Positions 23,100-32,097 of a DNA stretch of 64,000 nucleotides are shown here, one piece after another. Location of the stretch: contig NZ_CABPSN010000007.1 in assembly GCF_902459565.1 (NCBI RefSeq), forward strand, positions 186,001 through 250,000, read 5' to 3'. Made by a program: the position numbers and the translations under genes. Below the pieces are notes generated by a model. The model worked only from the letters and a program-made list of their open reading frames with translations. It made no database searches and had not been told where the DNA came from. The first letter of the stretch is position 1, and each line of letters opens with the position of its first letter. Source of the DNA: Pandoraea aquatica (GTDB lineage Bacteria > Pseudomonadota > Gammaproteobacteria > Burkholderiales > Burkholderiaceae).

Positions 23100-24431
23100 A
23101 TGCATAGACTGTCGTGGGGGCGGAGGTGCATGACGATGCCCGGCGAGTGCTCACCGGCGGCACGGCGTGCGGTGATGGACGTGGCGCATCTTCCGATGGG
23201 CCACCACGTGACGCGGGGTGCTTGCCAGCGAAGCCTGACCGCCGTGATGGTGCTGCTTACGGCTATCGCAACGACTTCCGTTTGTGCGCAAACGTCGAAT
23301 GGCGTCGCTAGCGTCATTCAAGCCGATCAGGTTGTTGCCCCCGAGAATCCCGTCACTTCGACAGTACCCGCCAAGGAAAAAGTGTCCTGGCATTCAAACG
23401 GCGACGGCGATTTCGACGCCAGCGATTTCTTGCTGAATCACCGCGGCGCTTTACCCATCCCGATGATCATTACGGAGCCGGCAATCGGTTACGGCGGCGG
23501 TGTTGCGCTGATGTTCTTTTCCGAGTCGATGGCCGACGCCGCGAGAAACGCTAAAGAAACCGGTGTCATGACGCCCCCGAACATCACTGCCGTCGGCGGC
23601 ATGTACACCGAAAACGGAACATGGGGCGCGGGCCTCATGCACTTTCACACGTGGGGGGGTGATGCCATCCGGTACCTCGGGGGTATCGCCAAAGTGAACA
23701 TGAAGACGGATTACTACGGTCTGTCGAACTCGCCCCGTACCTATCAGTTGAACGGCTGGCTTCTCGTGCAACAGGTGCTGTTTCGCATCGGGCATTCGCA
23801 TTGGTATGTCGGACCGCGCTACACCTACTTCGATTCGAACACGCACTTCACGGGGCAGGTCGCGCAGGAGGTCGGTGTGCCCGACGCGCAGCGCCGTATC
23901 GGCAAGGTCGGTCTGGTGATCGACTACGACACGCGCGACAACATGTTCTTCCCGAATCGCGGCAGCTATATGGAACTGGAGCTTCAGGCGGCGCGCCCGT
24001 GGGCAGGTAGTTCGCAATCGTTCGAGACCTATAACGGACGCGGCTACACGTGGTTGCCGCTCGCGCGCGACTGGGTGCTCGGCTTGCGCCTCGACGGCCG
24101 CTTCTCTGCGGGCGATACGCCGTTCTACGCACAGCCCTATGTGAAGCTGCGCGGCGTGCAGCAAGGGCGATATCAGGACCAGAACGCGGCGATGGTGGAA
24201 GCCGAAGTGCGCTGGAACGTCACGCCGCGCTGGTCGGTGCTGGGATTCAGCGGCGCGGGACGTGCATGGGGCAAGTGGAAATCCTTCTCCGAGGCCGATG
24301 CCGTCGTGAGCGTCGGCGCGGGGTTCCGCTATCTCATCGCCGCCAAGCTGGGTCTGGCCGTAGGCATCGATGTCGCCCACAGCAAAGGGGAGAACGCCTT
24401 CTACATTCAGGTCGGCAGCGCGTGGCACTGA
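23100..24431 (+). CDS. Omp85/surface-antigen (D15)-type outer-membrane barrel without POTRA domains
   Basis: 443 residues. A hydrophobic signal segment (SLTAVMVLLTAIATTSVCAQ, about residues 44-63) lies unusually far from the first ATG, so the true start may be ATG 23136 or later; GGAGG sits 9 bases before 23136. The mature protein is a beta-barrel of the Omp85/BamA type: the lid-loop motif of the family appears as LRGVQQGRYQDQN (residues 350-362), followed by strand pairs and the C-terminal IQVGSAWH. No POTRA domains are present between signal and barrel. It is the first gene of a three-gene outer-membrane operon. Function unknown; POTRA-less members are often called patatin- or surface-antigen-like. 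Confidence 0.8.
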   Translation: MHRLSWGRRCMTMPGECSPAARRAVMDVAHLPMGHHVTRGACQRSLTAVMVLLTAIATTSVCAQTSNGVASVIQADQVVAPENPVTSTVPAKEKVSWHSNGDGDFDASDFLLNHRGALPIPMIITEPAIGYGGGVALMFFSESMADAARNAKETGVMTPPNITAVGGMYTENGTWGAGLMHFHTWGGDAIRYLGGIAKVNMKTDYYGLSNSPRTYQLNGWLLVQQVLFRIGHSHWYVGPRYTYFDSNTHFTGQVAQEVGVPDAQRRIGKVGLVIDYDTRDNMFFPNRGSYMELELQAARPWAGSSQSFETYNGRGYTWLPLARDWVLGLRLDGRFSAGDTPFYAQPYVKLRGVQQGRYQDQNAAMVEAEVRWNVTPRWSVLGFSGAGRAWGKWKSFSEADAVVSVGAGFRYLIAAKLGLAVGIDVAHSKGENAFYIQVGSAWH

Positions 24432-24476
24432 CGACGGACCGTCAATACAACCGGTTTTCGAGAGCAGGGCACACTC

Positions 24477-25649
24477 ATGGGAACGTGGCGTAGCGCGAGA
24501 CGTTGGTGGGTCGTAGTGGGAACGTTCGCATGCCTTGCCGGCGTGACGCGCGAAGCCGCCGCCTGGGGCGCAGGGGCGACGGGGGCGACGATGGTCGCGC
24601 CGACGTCCGACGCCGGTGGCGACGTGGCGGCACGGCGTGGGTGGTATCGCGGCGTGATCGGGCCGACGGCCACCCCGTCAGGCGAGACCGCCGCGACATC
24701 GTCGGGTACCGCAGCGACGCCAGAGGACCGAGCGGCCGCAAACGCTTCGGCATCGTCGGGTGGCGCAGCCTCGCCGGACGCCACGCCATCGCCACCCGCC
24801 GCGCCGAAACATTGGGACCGCGCGCTGCCATTCTTCGCGCAACGCGTCGTCGATCGGGGATACGACCTGCCGAACCCCTATGACGTCGGTTACTCGTATT
24901 TCAACGGCACGCAGCGGTATCAACTCAGCAATTTGATGGTCGGCGCGAACGGCAATGGTCTGCGTTCGGCCGACTTCGTTCAGTTCGATCAGTCGCGCAT
25001 TCGCAGCCAGTCGAACCAGTTTCAACTCGGCGCGTGGCTGTTCCCGTTCATGAACGTGTATGGCATCGTCGGCAACGTGCGCGGGGGCGGCGACATCAAT
25101 ATCGGCTTCTCGTCGCTGACGGCGCTCGAACAGTTTTTCGGATTGAACATCGGATGTGCGGGACGGCGTCCGGCGCCAAATTGCGCGAACCCGATCAAGT
25201 TGCCGACGGCGCACGCCGATTACAGCGGACACACCTACGGCGGCGGATTCACGTTGGTCGGCACCTACGGCGATCTGTTTTTTTCGCTACCGGTGACGTA
25301 CACGGTCTCTGACATTTCCATGTCCGACTCGCTCATCCATTCATGGAACATCTCGCCGCGCATCGGCTGGAACTTCCACCTGGGCTCGGCGGGCATTCTC
25401 ACCCCCTACGTCGGTGCCACATGGTTTCGCACGCGCGCCGTGATCACCGGGCACTTCGACGTGCCGATCGAAGCCGCAGGCGGTCAGACGCAGCGGCTCG
25501 ACTATCAGATCGATCAGTCGGTCACGGGGAGCTGGAGTGGTGTGGCAGGGGTGAGCTGGGCGGCGAGCAAGCGCTTCGGGTTGCTCGCCGAGTTCGGCTA
25601 CGGCTACAACCGTAGCGACGTCATCCTCACGGCCTTCCTGAGATTCTGA
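24477..25649 (+). CDS. Putative outer-membrane beta-barrel protein
   Basis: 390 residues. A signal-like segment (WWVVVGTFACLAGVTREAAA) precedes a long Ala/Thr/Ser/Pro-rich low-complexity stretch (about 30-115). From ~150 on there are alternating amphipathic strands: LGAWLFPFMNVYGIVGN, GGGFTLVGTYGDLFFSLPVT, LTPYVGATWFRTRA, and a C-terminal strand ending ILTAFLRF with terminal Phe, the usual barrel-assembly signal. The family resembles uncharacterised porin-like proteins of Proteobacteria. It lies between two Omp85-like genes, and its stop overlaps the next start by one base (TGATG), so the three are surely co-translated. Confidence 0.7.
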   Translation: MGTWRSARRWWVVVGTFACLAGVTREAAAWGAGATGATMVAPTSDAGGDVAARRGWYRGVIGPTATPSGETAATSSGTAATPEDRAAANASASSGGAASPDATPSPPAAPKHWDRALPFFAQRVVDRGYDLPNPYDVGYSYFNGTQRYQLSNLMVGANGNGLRSADFVQFDQSRIRSQSNQFQLGAWLFPFMNVYGIVGNVRGGGDINIGFSSLTALEQFFGLNIGCAGRRPAPNCANPIKLPTAHADYSGHTYGGGFTLVGTYGDLFFSLPVTYTVSDISMSDSLIHSWNISPRIGWNFHLGSAGILTPYVGATWFRTRAVITGHFDVPIEAAGGQTQRLDYQIDQSVTGSWSGVAGVSWAASKRFGLLAEFGYGYNRSDVILTAFLRF

Positions 25650-26854
25650 TGCGCGTCCCGGCATTCATCGTGAGAGGACGACCGGCGCTGAGCGCTGTCC
25701 TGACGTCGACGGTTGTGGTCACGGCCGCGCACAGTAGCATCGCATTCGCCCAGACGCCGACGGACGCCGTCGCGCCGCCGCCGGCCGCGCAACAAGGCTG
25801 GCTCGACCGCCTGCTTGCGAAGCTGGGGGCGGCAGACAAGGTGGATATGAGTCATGGCATGGACTGGGGCGTCATGCCGGGGCCGTTCTACAACCCCGAG
25901 ATGGGCTTTGGCATCGGTGCGGCCGCTGTCGGTCTATATAAGACGCGTGACGCCTTACCGACCACTCAACTCTCCACGCTGACCCTTCACGGTTTCGGCA
26001 CGACGACCGGCGCGTTCGGCATTGGGGTCGACAACACCACCTTCTTCACCGACGACAGCTTTCGCTTCGTGATCGCCGGCGCAGTGGTGAACATGCCCAC
26101 GCAGTACTGGGGCGTCGGCTACGACCGCGCGAGCAATGACGACAACCGCGAGAAGTACACCAAACGCAGCGCCTTCGTGCGTCCGACCTTCCTGTGGCGA
26201 TTGTGGCCGAGCGCCTACGGCGGTTTCGGCGTCGACGCCCACTTCGATTCCGCCGTGAATCGCGACAAGGGCGACGCGAGCGCCTTCGTGACCGATCCCA
26301 TCGGTCCGTACGTGCGCAGCATCGGTCTGAGCGCCAACTTCTCTTACGACACGCGCGACTTCATCCCCAACCCCTACAAAGGACAAGCGCTCTCGCTCAC
26401 GACCACGGTCTACCGGCGCGCCTTCGGCAGCAGCACATCGTTCGAATCGCTCGAATGGGCCTACGACCACTACACGAAGTTTCGCCAGCGCGATGTGCTG
26501 GCGTTCGACGTCTATGGGAAGTTCAGTTGGGGAGATGTGCCGTGGAGCATGATGCCGACGTTTGGCGACGGCAAGCACATGCGTGGCTACTTTCTGGGGC
26601 AGTACCGCGACAGGAACATGCTCACGGCACAGGTCGAGTACCGGATGCATCTCGTCGGACGGCACGGTGTGGTCGCATGGATCGGGGCGGGCGCGATTGC
26701 CAACCGGCCGGGTGACCTGGCCTCCGCGCACTGGCTACCCAACGGCGGGGTCGGCTATCGCTTCGAATTCAAGCCGCGCGTGAATGTACGCTTCGACGTG
26801 GGCTTCGGCCGCCAGACGCGCGGTGCCTACTTTCAGATCAACGAAGCCTTCTGA
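25649..26854 (+). CDS. Omp85/surface-antigen (D15)-type outer-membrane barrel without POTRA domains
   Basis: 401 residues with a signal peptide ending near AQT (residue ~36). The protein shows the conserved Omp85 lid-loop motif MRGYFLGQYRDRN (residues 311-323), preceded by SYDTRDFIPNPYKGQ and followed by typical barrel strands ending in IGAGAIANRP, DVGFGRQTRGAYFQINEAF. As in the first gene of the operon there is no room for POTRA domains. It is homologous in its barrel to the 23100-24431 product but more canonical in the VRGY-type motif. The gene ends 4 bases before cysB on the other strand. Its role may be secretion or insertion of a partner, or a plain porin; I cannot decide. Confidence 0.85.
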   Translation: MRVPAFIVRGRPALSAVLTSTVVVTAAHSSIAFAQTPTDAVAPPPAAQQGWLDRLLAKLGAADKVDMSHGMDWGVMPGPFYNPEMGFGIGAAAVGLYKTRDALPTTQLSTLTLHGFGTTTGAFGIGVDNTTFFTDDSFRFVIAGAVVNMPTQYWGVGYDRASNDDNREKYTKRSAFVRPTFLWRLWPSAYGGFGVDAHFDSAVNRDKGDASAFVTDPIGPYVRSIGLSANFSYDTRDFIPNPYKGQALSLTTTVYRRAFGSSTSFESLEWAYDHYTKFRQRDVLAFDVYGKFSWGDVPWSMMPTFGDGKHMRGYFLGQYRDRNMLTAQVEYRMHLVGRHGVVAWIGAGAIANRPGDLASAHWLPNGGVGYRFEFKPRVNVRFDVGFGRQTRGAYFQINEAF

Positions 26855-26858
26855 TCCA

Positions 26859-27800
26859 TCAAAGCTCGTAGCTTTCGTGCTCGCCGCGCAGCGCCTGTTC
26901 GACCAGCTTGCGGGTGAGGATTGGTGAAAGCAGCTCAACCATCGTGAAGACATATCCGCGCAGATAAGCGCCTTGCTTGAGGGCGACGCGCGTCACGTTC
27001 GTCCCGAACAGATGTCCCACCTGAATCGCCCGGAGATTGCGGTCGCGCTCAGGGTCGAACGCCACCCCTGCCAGAATCCCCACGCCCAGCCCCAGCTCGA
27101 CGTACGTCTTGATGACGTCGGCATCGATGGCTTCGAGCACGATATCCGGCTCCACGTGCCGCAGTGCGAACGCCTGATCGATCTTGGCGCGTCCGGCGAA
27201 TTGGGGGTCATAAGTAATCAGCGAGTACTTCGCCAGATCCTCGATGCCTACCGACGGCAGTTGCAACAGCGGGTGATCGGGTGGCACGACCGCCACGTGC
27301 TGCCACTGATAGCACGGCAGCGACACCAGATCCTTATAGCCGGCGATGGCTTCCGTGGCGATCGCCAGATCGGCCTGATCGTGCAGCACCATCTCGGCGA
27401 TCTGCGTCGGGCTGCCTTGCAGGATCGACAGACGCACCTTCGGATAGCGCTTCTTGAACTCGGCCACGGCGTGCGGCAGCGAGTAGCGCGCCTGCGTGTG
27501 CGTGGTGGCGATGGTCAGGCTGCCCTGATCCTGCGCGGCGTAGTCCTTGCCGATCCGCTTGAGGCTTTCCACCTCCATCAGGATCCGCTCGACGGACTCG
27601 AAGATGATGCGACCGGGCTCGGTCAGGTTGCGGATGCGCTTCCCATGACGGGCAAAGATGTCCACGCCAAGCTCTTCTTCAAGCTCGATGATGGCTTTGG
27701 AGACGCCCGGCTGTGAGGTAAACAGGGCTTTGGCGGCTTCCGTCAGGTTGAAATTCTGGCGGACGGCTTCGCGCACGAAACGGAACTGGTGCAGGTTCAT
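26859..27800 (-). CDS. cysB: LysR-type regulator CysB
   Basis: 313 residues from ATG 27800; the open frame reaches 27908, but MNLHQFRFVREAVRQNFNLT is the standard CysB start. The N-terminal winged helix-turn-helix (NLTEAAKALFTSQPGVSKAIIELEEELG) is followed by the sensor domain with the segment TTHTQARYSLP, where the Thr residues bind sulfate/thiosulfate or acetylserine in known CysB proteins. CysB activates sulfate uptake and assimilation genes. Here it is divergent from a TauE-type exporter and the cysH-cysD-cysN-cobA run, which it probably controls. A T-N11-A dyad covers its own start, suggesting self-repression. Confidence 0.95.
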   Translation of the reverse strand: MNLHQFRFVREAVRQNFNLTEAAKALFTSQPGVSKAIIELEEELGVDIFARHGKRIRNLTEPGRIIFESVERILMEVESLKRIGKDYAAQDQGSLTIATTHTQARYSLPHAVAEFKKRYPKVRLSILQGSPTQIAEMVLHDQADLAIATEAIAGYKDLVSLPCYQWQHVAVVPPDHPLLQLPSVGIEDLAKYSLITYDPQFAGRAKIDQAFALRHVEPDIVLEAIDADVIKTYVELGLGVGILAGVAFDPERDRNLRAIQVGHLFGTNVTRVALKQGAYLRGYVFTMVELLSPILTRKLVEQALRGEHESYEL

Positions 27801-27826
27801 TTGTATAACTTTAGAAAATATACAAA
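27800..27826. promoter_or_regulatory. CysB/LysR-type dyad at the cysB start
   Basis: TTTGTATA (27800-27807) and TATACAAA (27819-27826) are perfect arms with an 11-base spacer, so the inner bases read ATA-N11-TAT, the T-N11-A pattern of LysR regulators. It touches the cysB ATG, as expected for autorepression. Confidence 0.55.
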
Positions 27827-27865
27827 CAATTTTTAATTCGTTTGAAGTATATAGCCTTTTCATTA

Positions 27866-27895
27866 CAGTGGGTGCCACTGTTTCGATAACGTTAT
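27866..27895. promoter_or_regulatory. Two further palindromes in the cysB-tauE gap
   Basis: CAGTGG (27866-27871) and CCACTG (27875-27880) are inverted around GTG, then ATAACGTTAT (27886-27895) is a perfect 10-base palindrome. Both lie 40-70 bases upstream of the exporter start and could be activator or repressor sites. Confidence 0.4.
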
Positions 27896-27933
27896 TCCCT
27901 ACAGGCATTTAGGACCCACCAGGAACGTCATCC

Positions 27934-28710
27934 ATGTCGCTGTGGCTCGAACCCCTTTCCGGATTTGGCGTCGGCCTGCTGGTCGGCCTGACCGGTGTAG
28001 GCGGCGGCTCGCTGATGACGCCCCTGCTGACGTTGCTCCTGGGTTATGCCGCTCCTGTGGCGGTGGGCACGGACCTCGCGTTTGCCGCCATCACCAAGAG
28101 TTTCGGGACGGTGGCACACCGCTCGCACGGCCATGTGAAGTGGCATATCGTGCGCCGGCTCACGCTGGGGGCGCTGCCGGCGGCGCTGGTCACGATCCTG
28201 TTTCTGAAGCGCCTTGGCGGTATCGACGAGTCGACGCTGCACGTCATCAAGCTGACGATTGCGGCCTCTGTGTTGCTGACGGTGCTTTCGCTGCTGTTCC
28301 GCGCCAAATTGCTGGCCGCGTTGCGCGCGCATCCGAACTGGCAACTGACGGGGCGTGCGCAAACGATCGCCACTGTCGTGGTCGGCGCGGTCATCGGCGT
28401 GCTTGTGACGATTTCCTCGATTGGCGCGGGCGCAGTGGGCGCGACGCTGATCCTGATGCTGTACCCGCAGTTGGAACCGGCCGAAGTCGCCGGTACGGAT
28501 ATCGCCTACGCGGTGCCGCTCACGGCTATCGCGGCGCTGGGCCATATCTGGCTTGAGACGGTGCACTGGGCACTGCTCGGCAGTCTGTTGATCGGCTCCC
28601 TGCCCGGGATCTGGCTCGGCGCGAAGCTCACCCGTCATCTGCCCGAGCGCATCGTGCGCGGGGCGCTGGCGGCGACGCTCACGCTCGCGGCAGTGAAGCT
28701 GGTCGGCTGA
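27934..28710 (+). CDS. TauE/SafE-family sulfite/organosulfonate exporter-type membrane protein
   Basis: 258 residues with about 7-8 hydrophobic segments. It shows the two family repeats: GFGVGLLVGLTGVGGGSLMTPLL at the N terminus and VVGAVIGVLVTISSIGAGAVGATLILML in the middle, the second a weaker copy of the GxGGG signature. TauE/SafE proteins move sulfite, sulfoacetate or related anions across the inner membrane. ATG 27934 has AGGAA 8 bases upstream. It is the first gene of the cysteine-assimilation run (30 bases before cysH) and divergent from cysB, which supports a role in exporting excess sulfite or importing a sulfur source. Confidence 0.9.
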   Translation: MSLWLEPLSGFGVGLLVGLTGVGGGSLMTPLLTLLLGYAAPVAVGTDLAFAAITKSFGTVAHRSHGHVKWHIVRRLTLGALPAALVTILFLKRLGGIDESTLHVIKLTIAASVLLTVLSLLFRAKLLAALRAHPNWQLTGRAQTIATVVVGAVIGVLVTISSIGAGAVGATLILMLYPQLEPAEVAGTDIAYAVPLTAIAALGHIWLETVHWALLGSLLIGSLPGIWLGAKLTRHLPERIVRGALAATLTLAAVKLVG

Positions 28711-28739
28711 CACCCCACACAAAACAAGGAGTTCGCGAC

Positions 28740-29543
28740 ATGCGAAACGAATCCCGCTGGGAACCGGCCCCGGCTGCAGCATCGTCGAGCGCGACGTCGG
28801 CCGTGGCCGATGCCGAGCATCAGGACATGGCGCTGCTCGACGAAATGGAAGCCGTGCTGGCCGAGCGTCTCGCCCGCATCGCAAGCGCGCATCGCAACGT
28901 GAAGTTCGCGAGCAGCCTTGCCGCCGAAGACATGCTCATCACGCACGTGATTCTGCGCCAGCAATTGCCGATCACCGTCTTCACGCTCAATACCGGACGC
29001 CTGCACGACGAGACCGTCGGCATGCTCGACAAGATCAAGGCGCGTTACGGCTACGACGTTGCGCAGTACGCGCCGCAAGCCGACGCGGTCGAAAAGTACG
29101 TCGCCGATCACGGTGCGAACGCCTTCTACGAAAGCGTGGACCTGCGTAAAGCCTGCTGCCAGATCCGCAAGGTCGAACCGCTGGGCCGGGCGCTTGCCGA
29201 CGCCGATGCATGGCTCACCGGTCAGCGTCGGGAACAGTCGGTCACGCGTGGCGAACTGGCCTTCGCAGAACAGGACGATGCCCGTGGCATCGCCAAGTAC
29301 AACCCGCTGTTCGACTGGACGGAAGCGCAGGTGTGGGCGTATCTCACCGCACGCGACGTGCCGGTGAACCCGCTGCACGCACGCGGCTACCCGAGCATCG
29401 GGTGTGAGCCGTGTACGCGTGCCATCCGCCCCGGCGAAGACAGCCGGGCAGGGCGCTGGTGGTGGGAGTCGCGTGACAGCAAGGAATGCGGGCTGCACGC
29501 GGGCAACCTGAGCAAGATCCCGGTGTCGGTGCAGTCGAACTGA
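28740..29543 (+). CDS. cysH: Assimilatory adenylyl-sulfate (APS) reductase
   Basis: 267 residues. It carries the two Cys pairs of iron-sulfur APS reductases, Cys139-Cys140 (RKACCQIRK) and Cys222/Cys225 (GCEPC), which bind a 4Fe-4S cluster and separate APS from PAPS reductases of the E. coli type. The catalytic Cys is Cys250 in KECGLH. It reduces APS to sulfite with thioredoxin or glutathione. AAGGAG lies 8 bases before the ATG. It sits between the exporter and cysD. The absence of an APS kinase (cysC) in the run agrees with direct use of APS. The N-terminal 25 residues are Ala/Ser-rich. Confidence 0.95.
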   Translation: MRNESRWEPAPAAASSSATSAVADAEHQDMALLDEMEAVLAERLARIASAHRNVKFASSLAAEDMLITHVILRQQLPITVFTLNTGRLHDETVGMLDKIKARYGYDVAQYAPQADAVEKYVADHGANAFYESVDLRKACCQIRKVEPLGRALADADAWLTGQRREQSVTRGELAFAEQDDARGIAKYNPLFDWTEAQVWAYLTARDVPVNPLHARGYPSIGCEPCTRAIRPGEDSRAGRWWWESRDSKECGLHAGNLSKIPVSVQSN

Positions 29544-29650
29544 TACGGGCAAAGACATATGACGGTGTGATCGCGTAGCGCCATCGCGCAGCAGCACATC
29601 GTCGCAAGCCGAATCTCGGAAAACTCGGAATCGTCAAGGAAGGGAACACT

Positions 29651-30598
29651 ATGGGTGCGATGCACGAAGTCGCGCAGGCCAATGGCTCGCGAATGGATCA
29701 TCTGGACTGGCTCGAAGCCGAATCGATGTACATCCTGCGTGAGGTCGTGGCGGAGTGCCGCAAGCCCGCGCTGCTGTTCTCGGGCGGCAAGGACTCGGTC
29801 GTGGTGCTGCATCTCGCGCTCAAGGCCTTCGGCCTCGGCCCGGGTCGCAAGACGCAACTGCCGTTCCCGCTCGTGCACATCGACACCGGTCACAACTATC
29901 CGGAAGTGATCGAGTTCCGCGATCGTCACGCCAAGGCGCTCGGCGCTGAACTGGTCGTCGGTCACGTGGAAGACTCGATTGCACGCGGCACGGTGCGTTT
30001 GCGCCGCGAAACCGATTCGCGCAACGCCGCGCAGGCCGTGACGCTGCTCGAAACCATCGACGAGTACGGTTACGACGCCATGATCGGCGGTGCACGCCGT
30101 GACGAAGAGAAGGCTCGCGCGAAGGAGCGCATCTTCTCGTTCCGCGACGAGTTCGGTCAATGGGACCCGAAGGCTCAGCGCCCGGAACTGTGGCATCTGT
30201 TCAATGCCCGTCTGCACAAGGGCGAGCATCTGCGTGTGTTCCCGATCTCGAACTGGACGGAACTGGACGTGTGGCAATACATCGCCCGCGAAAACCTCGA
30301 TCTGCCCTCGATCTATTACTCGCACGAACGTGAGATCGTGCGCCGCAACGGCCTGCTCGTGCCGGTCACGCCGCTCACGCCGAAGCAGGACGGTGAGTCG
30401 AGCGAACTGGCGTCGGTGCGCTTCCGTACGGTCGGCGACATCAGCTGCACGTGCCCGGTGGCGAGCGTTGCGTCGAGCCCGGTGGAGATCATCGCCGAGA
30501 CGGCCGTGACCGACATCACCGAGCGTGGCGCCACCCGTATGGACGACCAGGCGTCGGAAGCGGCGATGGAGCAACGCAAGAAGCAGGGTTATTTCTGA
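29651..30598 (+). CDS. cysD: Sulfate adenylyltransferase small subunit
   Basis: 315 residues. The PP-loop motif SGGKDS is at residues 44-49 (LLFSGGKDSVVVLHLAL), followed by HIDTGHNYPEVIEFRD, GGARRDEEKARAKER and SNWTELDVWQYI, all hallmark segments of CysD. With the GTPase CysN it forms ATP sulfurylase, making APS from sulfate and ATP in the cytoplasm. It follows cysH by 107 bases and precedes cysN by 112 bases. An AAGGAAGGGA purine-rich element precedes the ATG. Confidence 0.97.
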   Translation: MGAMHEVAQANGSRMDHLDWLEAESMYILREVVAECRKPALLFSGGKDSVVVLHLALKAFGLGPGRKTQLPFPLVHIDTGHNYPEVIEFRDRHAKALGAELVVGHVEDSIARGTVRLRRETDSRNAAQAVTLLETIDEYGYDAMIGGARRDEEKARAKERIFSFRDEFGQWDPKAQRPELWHLFNARLHKGEHLRVFPISNWTELDVWQYIARENLDLPSIYYSHEREIVRRNGLLVPVTPLTPKQDGESSELASVRFRTVGDISCTCPVASVASSPVEIIAETAVTDITERGATRMDDQASEAAMEQRKKQGYF

Positions 30599-30710
30599 TG
30601 CGCGTACATTTATCGCGACCGTCAGACCCTATCAAAAGAACACCGGCCCGCCTGAGCGACCTAAGACCTACGCCGTCGCTCAGGGGCCACGCAATCGAGT
30701 TGAAGAGATC

Positions 30711-32012
30711 ATGAGCCTCACCCCGCATCAGGAAGACCTCGGCGTGCTGCGTTTTATCACCGCTGGCAGCGTCGACGATGGCAAGAGCACGCTGATCGGC
30801 CGTCTGCTGTACGACAGCAAATCGGTGCTGACCGACCAGCTCTCCGCGCTCGCACGCGCCAAGCACAAGCGCACCGCCGGCGAAGACATCGACTTCTCGC
30901 TGCTGACCGACGGCCTCGAAGCCGAGCGCGAGCAGGGCATCACGATCGACGTCGCCTATCGTTATTTCACGACCGCACGTCGCAAGTTCATCATCGCCGA
31001 CACGCCGGGCCACGAGCAGTACACCCGCAACATGGTCACGGGCGCATCGACGGCACACGCCGCCATCATTCTGGTCGATGCCACCCGTGTGAGCGAAGTC
31101 GACGGTCACACCGAACTGCTCGCGCAAACCAAGCGTCACAGCGCCATCGTGAAGCTGCTCGGCTTGCAGCACGTGATCGTCGCTATCAACAAGATGGACC
31201 TGATCGACTATAGCGAGACGGCGTTCAACGCGATTCGTGCGGCTTATCTGCAACTCGCGCAGCGACTCGGGTTGCAGGACGTGCGCTTCGTGCCGGTGTC
31301 GGCGCTCAAGGGCGACAACATCGTCTACGCGAGCGATCGCATGCCGTGGTATCAGGACGAGCCGCTGCTCGACATGCTCGAATCGCTGCCGGTCGCGCAA
31401 ACGGGCGGTGAGCTGCGTTTCCCGGTGCAACTGGTGGCGCGTCAGGACGGCTCGCATGCCGACGACTTCCGTGGCTACATGGGCCGTGTGGAATCGGGCG
31501 CGGTGCGTCTGGGGCAGACGCTGCGCGTGTTGCCTGCCGGTCGTACCGCAACGGTGGCCGAGATCGTCGGCCCGCGCGGTCTGCTTGAAGAAGCGTTTGC
31601 GGGTCAGTGCGTGACGATTCGCCTGACGGAAGACGTGGACGTGTCGCGTGGCGACACCTTCGTGAGCGCCGATTCGGTGCTGGAGCCGTCGCGCAAGCTG
31701 GCGGCGGACGTCTGCTGGTTCGACGAAGATGCGCTCGCGCCGCAGCGCAAATATCTGCTCAAGCAGGCGACGAGCACGGTGTATGTGAAGGTCGGCAGCG
31801 TGGACACGGTACTCGACGTGAGCACGCTCTCGCACGGCACGGACAAGACGACGCTCGCCATGAACGATATCGGCCGCGTTCAGTTGAGCCTGCAAAAGCC
31901 GGTGGCCGCGGATACGTACGACGTCAACCCGGCGACGGGCGCGTTCGTGCTGATCGACGAAGCGACACATCACACTGTCGCGGCCGGGATGATCCGCTCG
32001 CTGGCGGCCTGA
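30711..32012 (+). CDS. cysN: Sulfate adenylyltransferase large subunit (GTPase)
   Basis: 433 residues from ATG 30711 (MSLTPHQEDLGVLRFITAGS); the frame is open back to 30525 inside cysD, but that part is shadow sequence. GTPase motifs are GSVDDGKST (residues 19-27), DTPGHEQYTRNM and NKMDL, followed by elongation-factor-like barrel domains. It regulates APS synthesis by CysD through GTP hydrolysis. Length shows no fused APS kinase domain (CysC), consistent with the APS-reductase route seen in cysH. A weak GAAGAG precedes the start. Confidence 0.96.
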   Translation: MSLTPHQEDLGVLRFITAGSVDDGKSTLIGRLLYDSKSVLTDQLSALARAKHKRTAGEDIDFSLLTDGLEAEREQGITIDVAYRYFTTARRKFIIADTPGHEQYTRNMVTGASTAHAAIILVDATRVSEVDGHTELLAQTKRHSAIVKLLGLQHVIVAINKMDLIDYSETAFNAIRAAYLQLAQRLGLQDVRFVPVSALKGDNIVYASDRMPWYQDEPLLDMLESLPVAQTGGELRFPVQLVARQDGSHADDFRGYMGRVESGAVRLGQTLRVLPAGRTATVAEIVGPRGLLEEAFAGQCVTIRLTEDVDVSRGDTFVSADSVLEPSRKLAADVCWFDEDALAPQRKYLLKQATSTVYVKVGSVDTVLDVSTLSHGTDKTTLAMNDIGRVQLSLQKPVAADTYDVNPATGAFVLIDEATHHTVAAGMIRSLAA

Positions 32013-32097
32013 TCCGGACGACACTTTTTCTCGCATTTGCAGACACATGGCGCGCTCAGATCGCGCCGGTGTCGGCCCACTGAACGACGGCAACATC

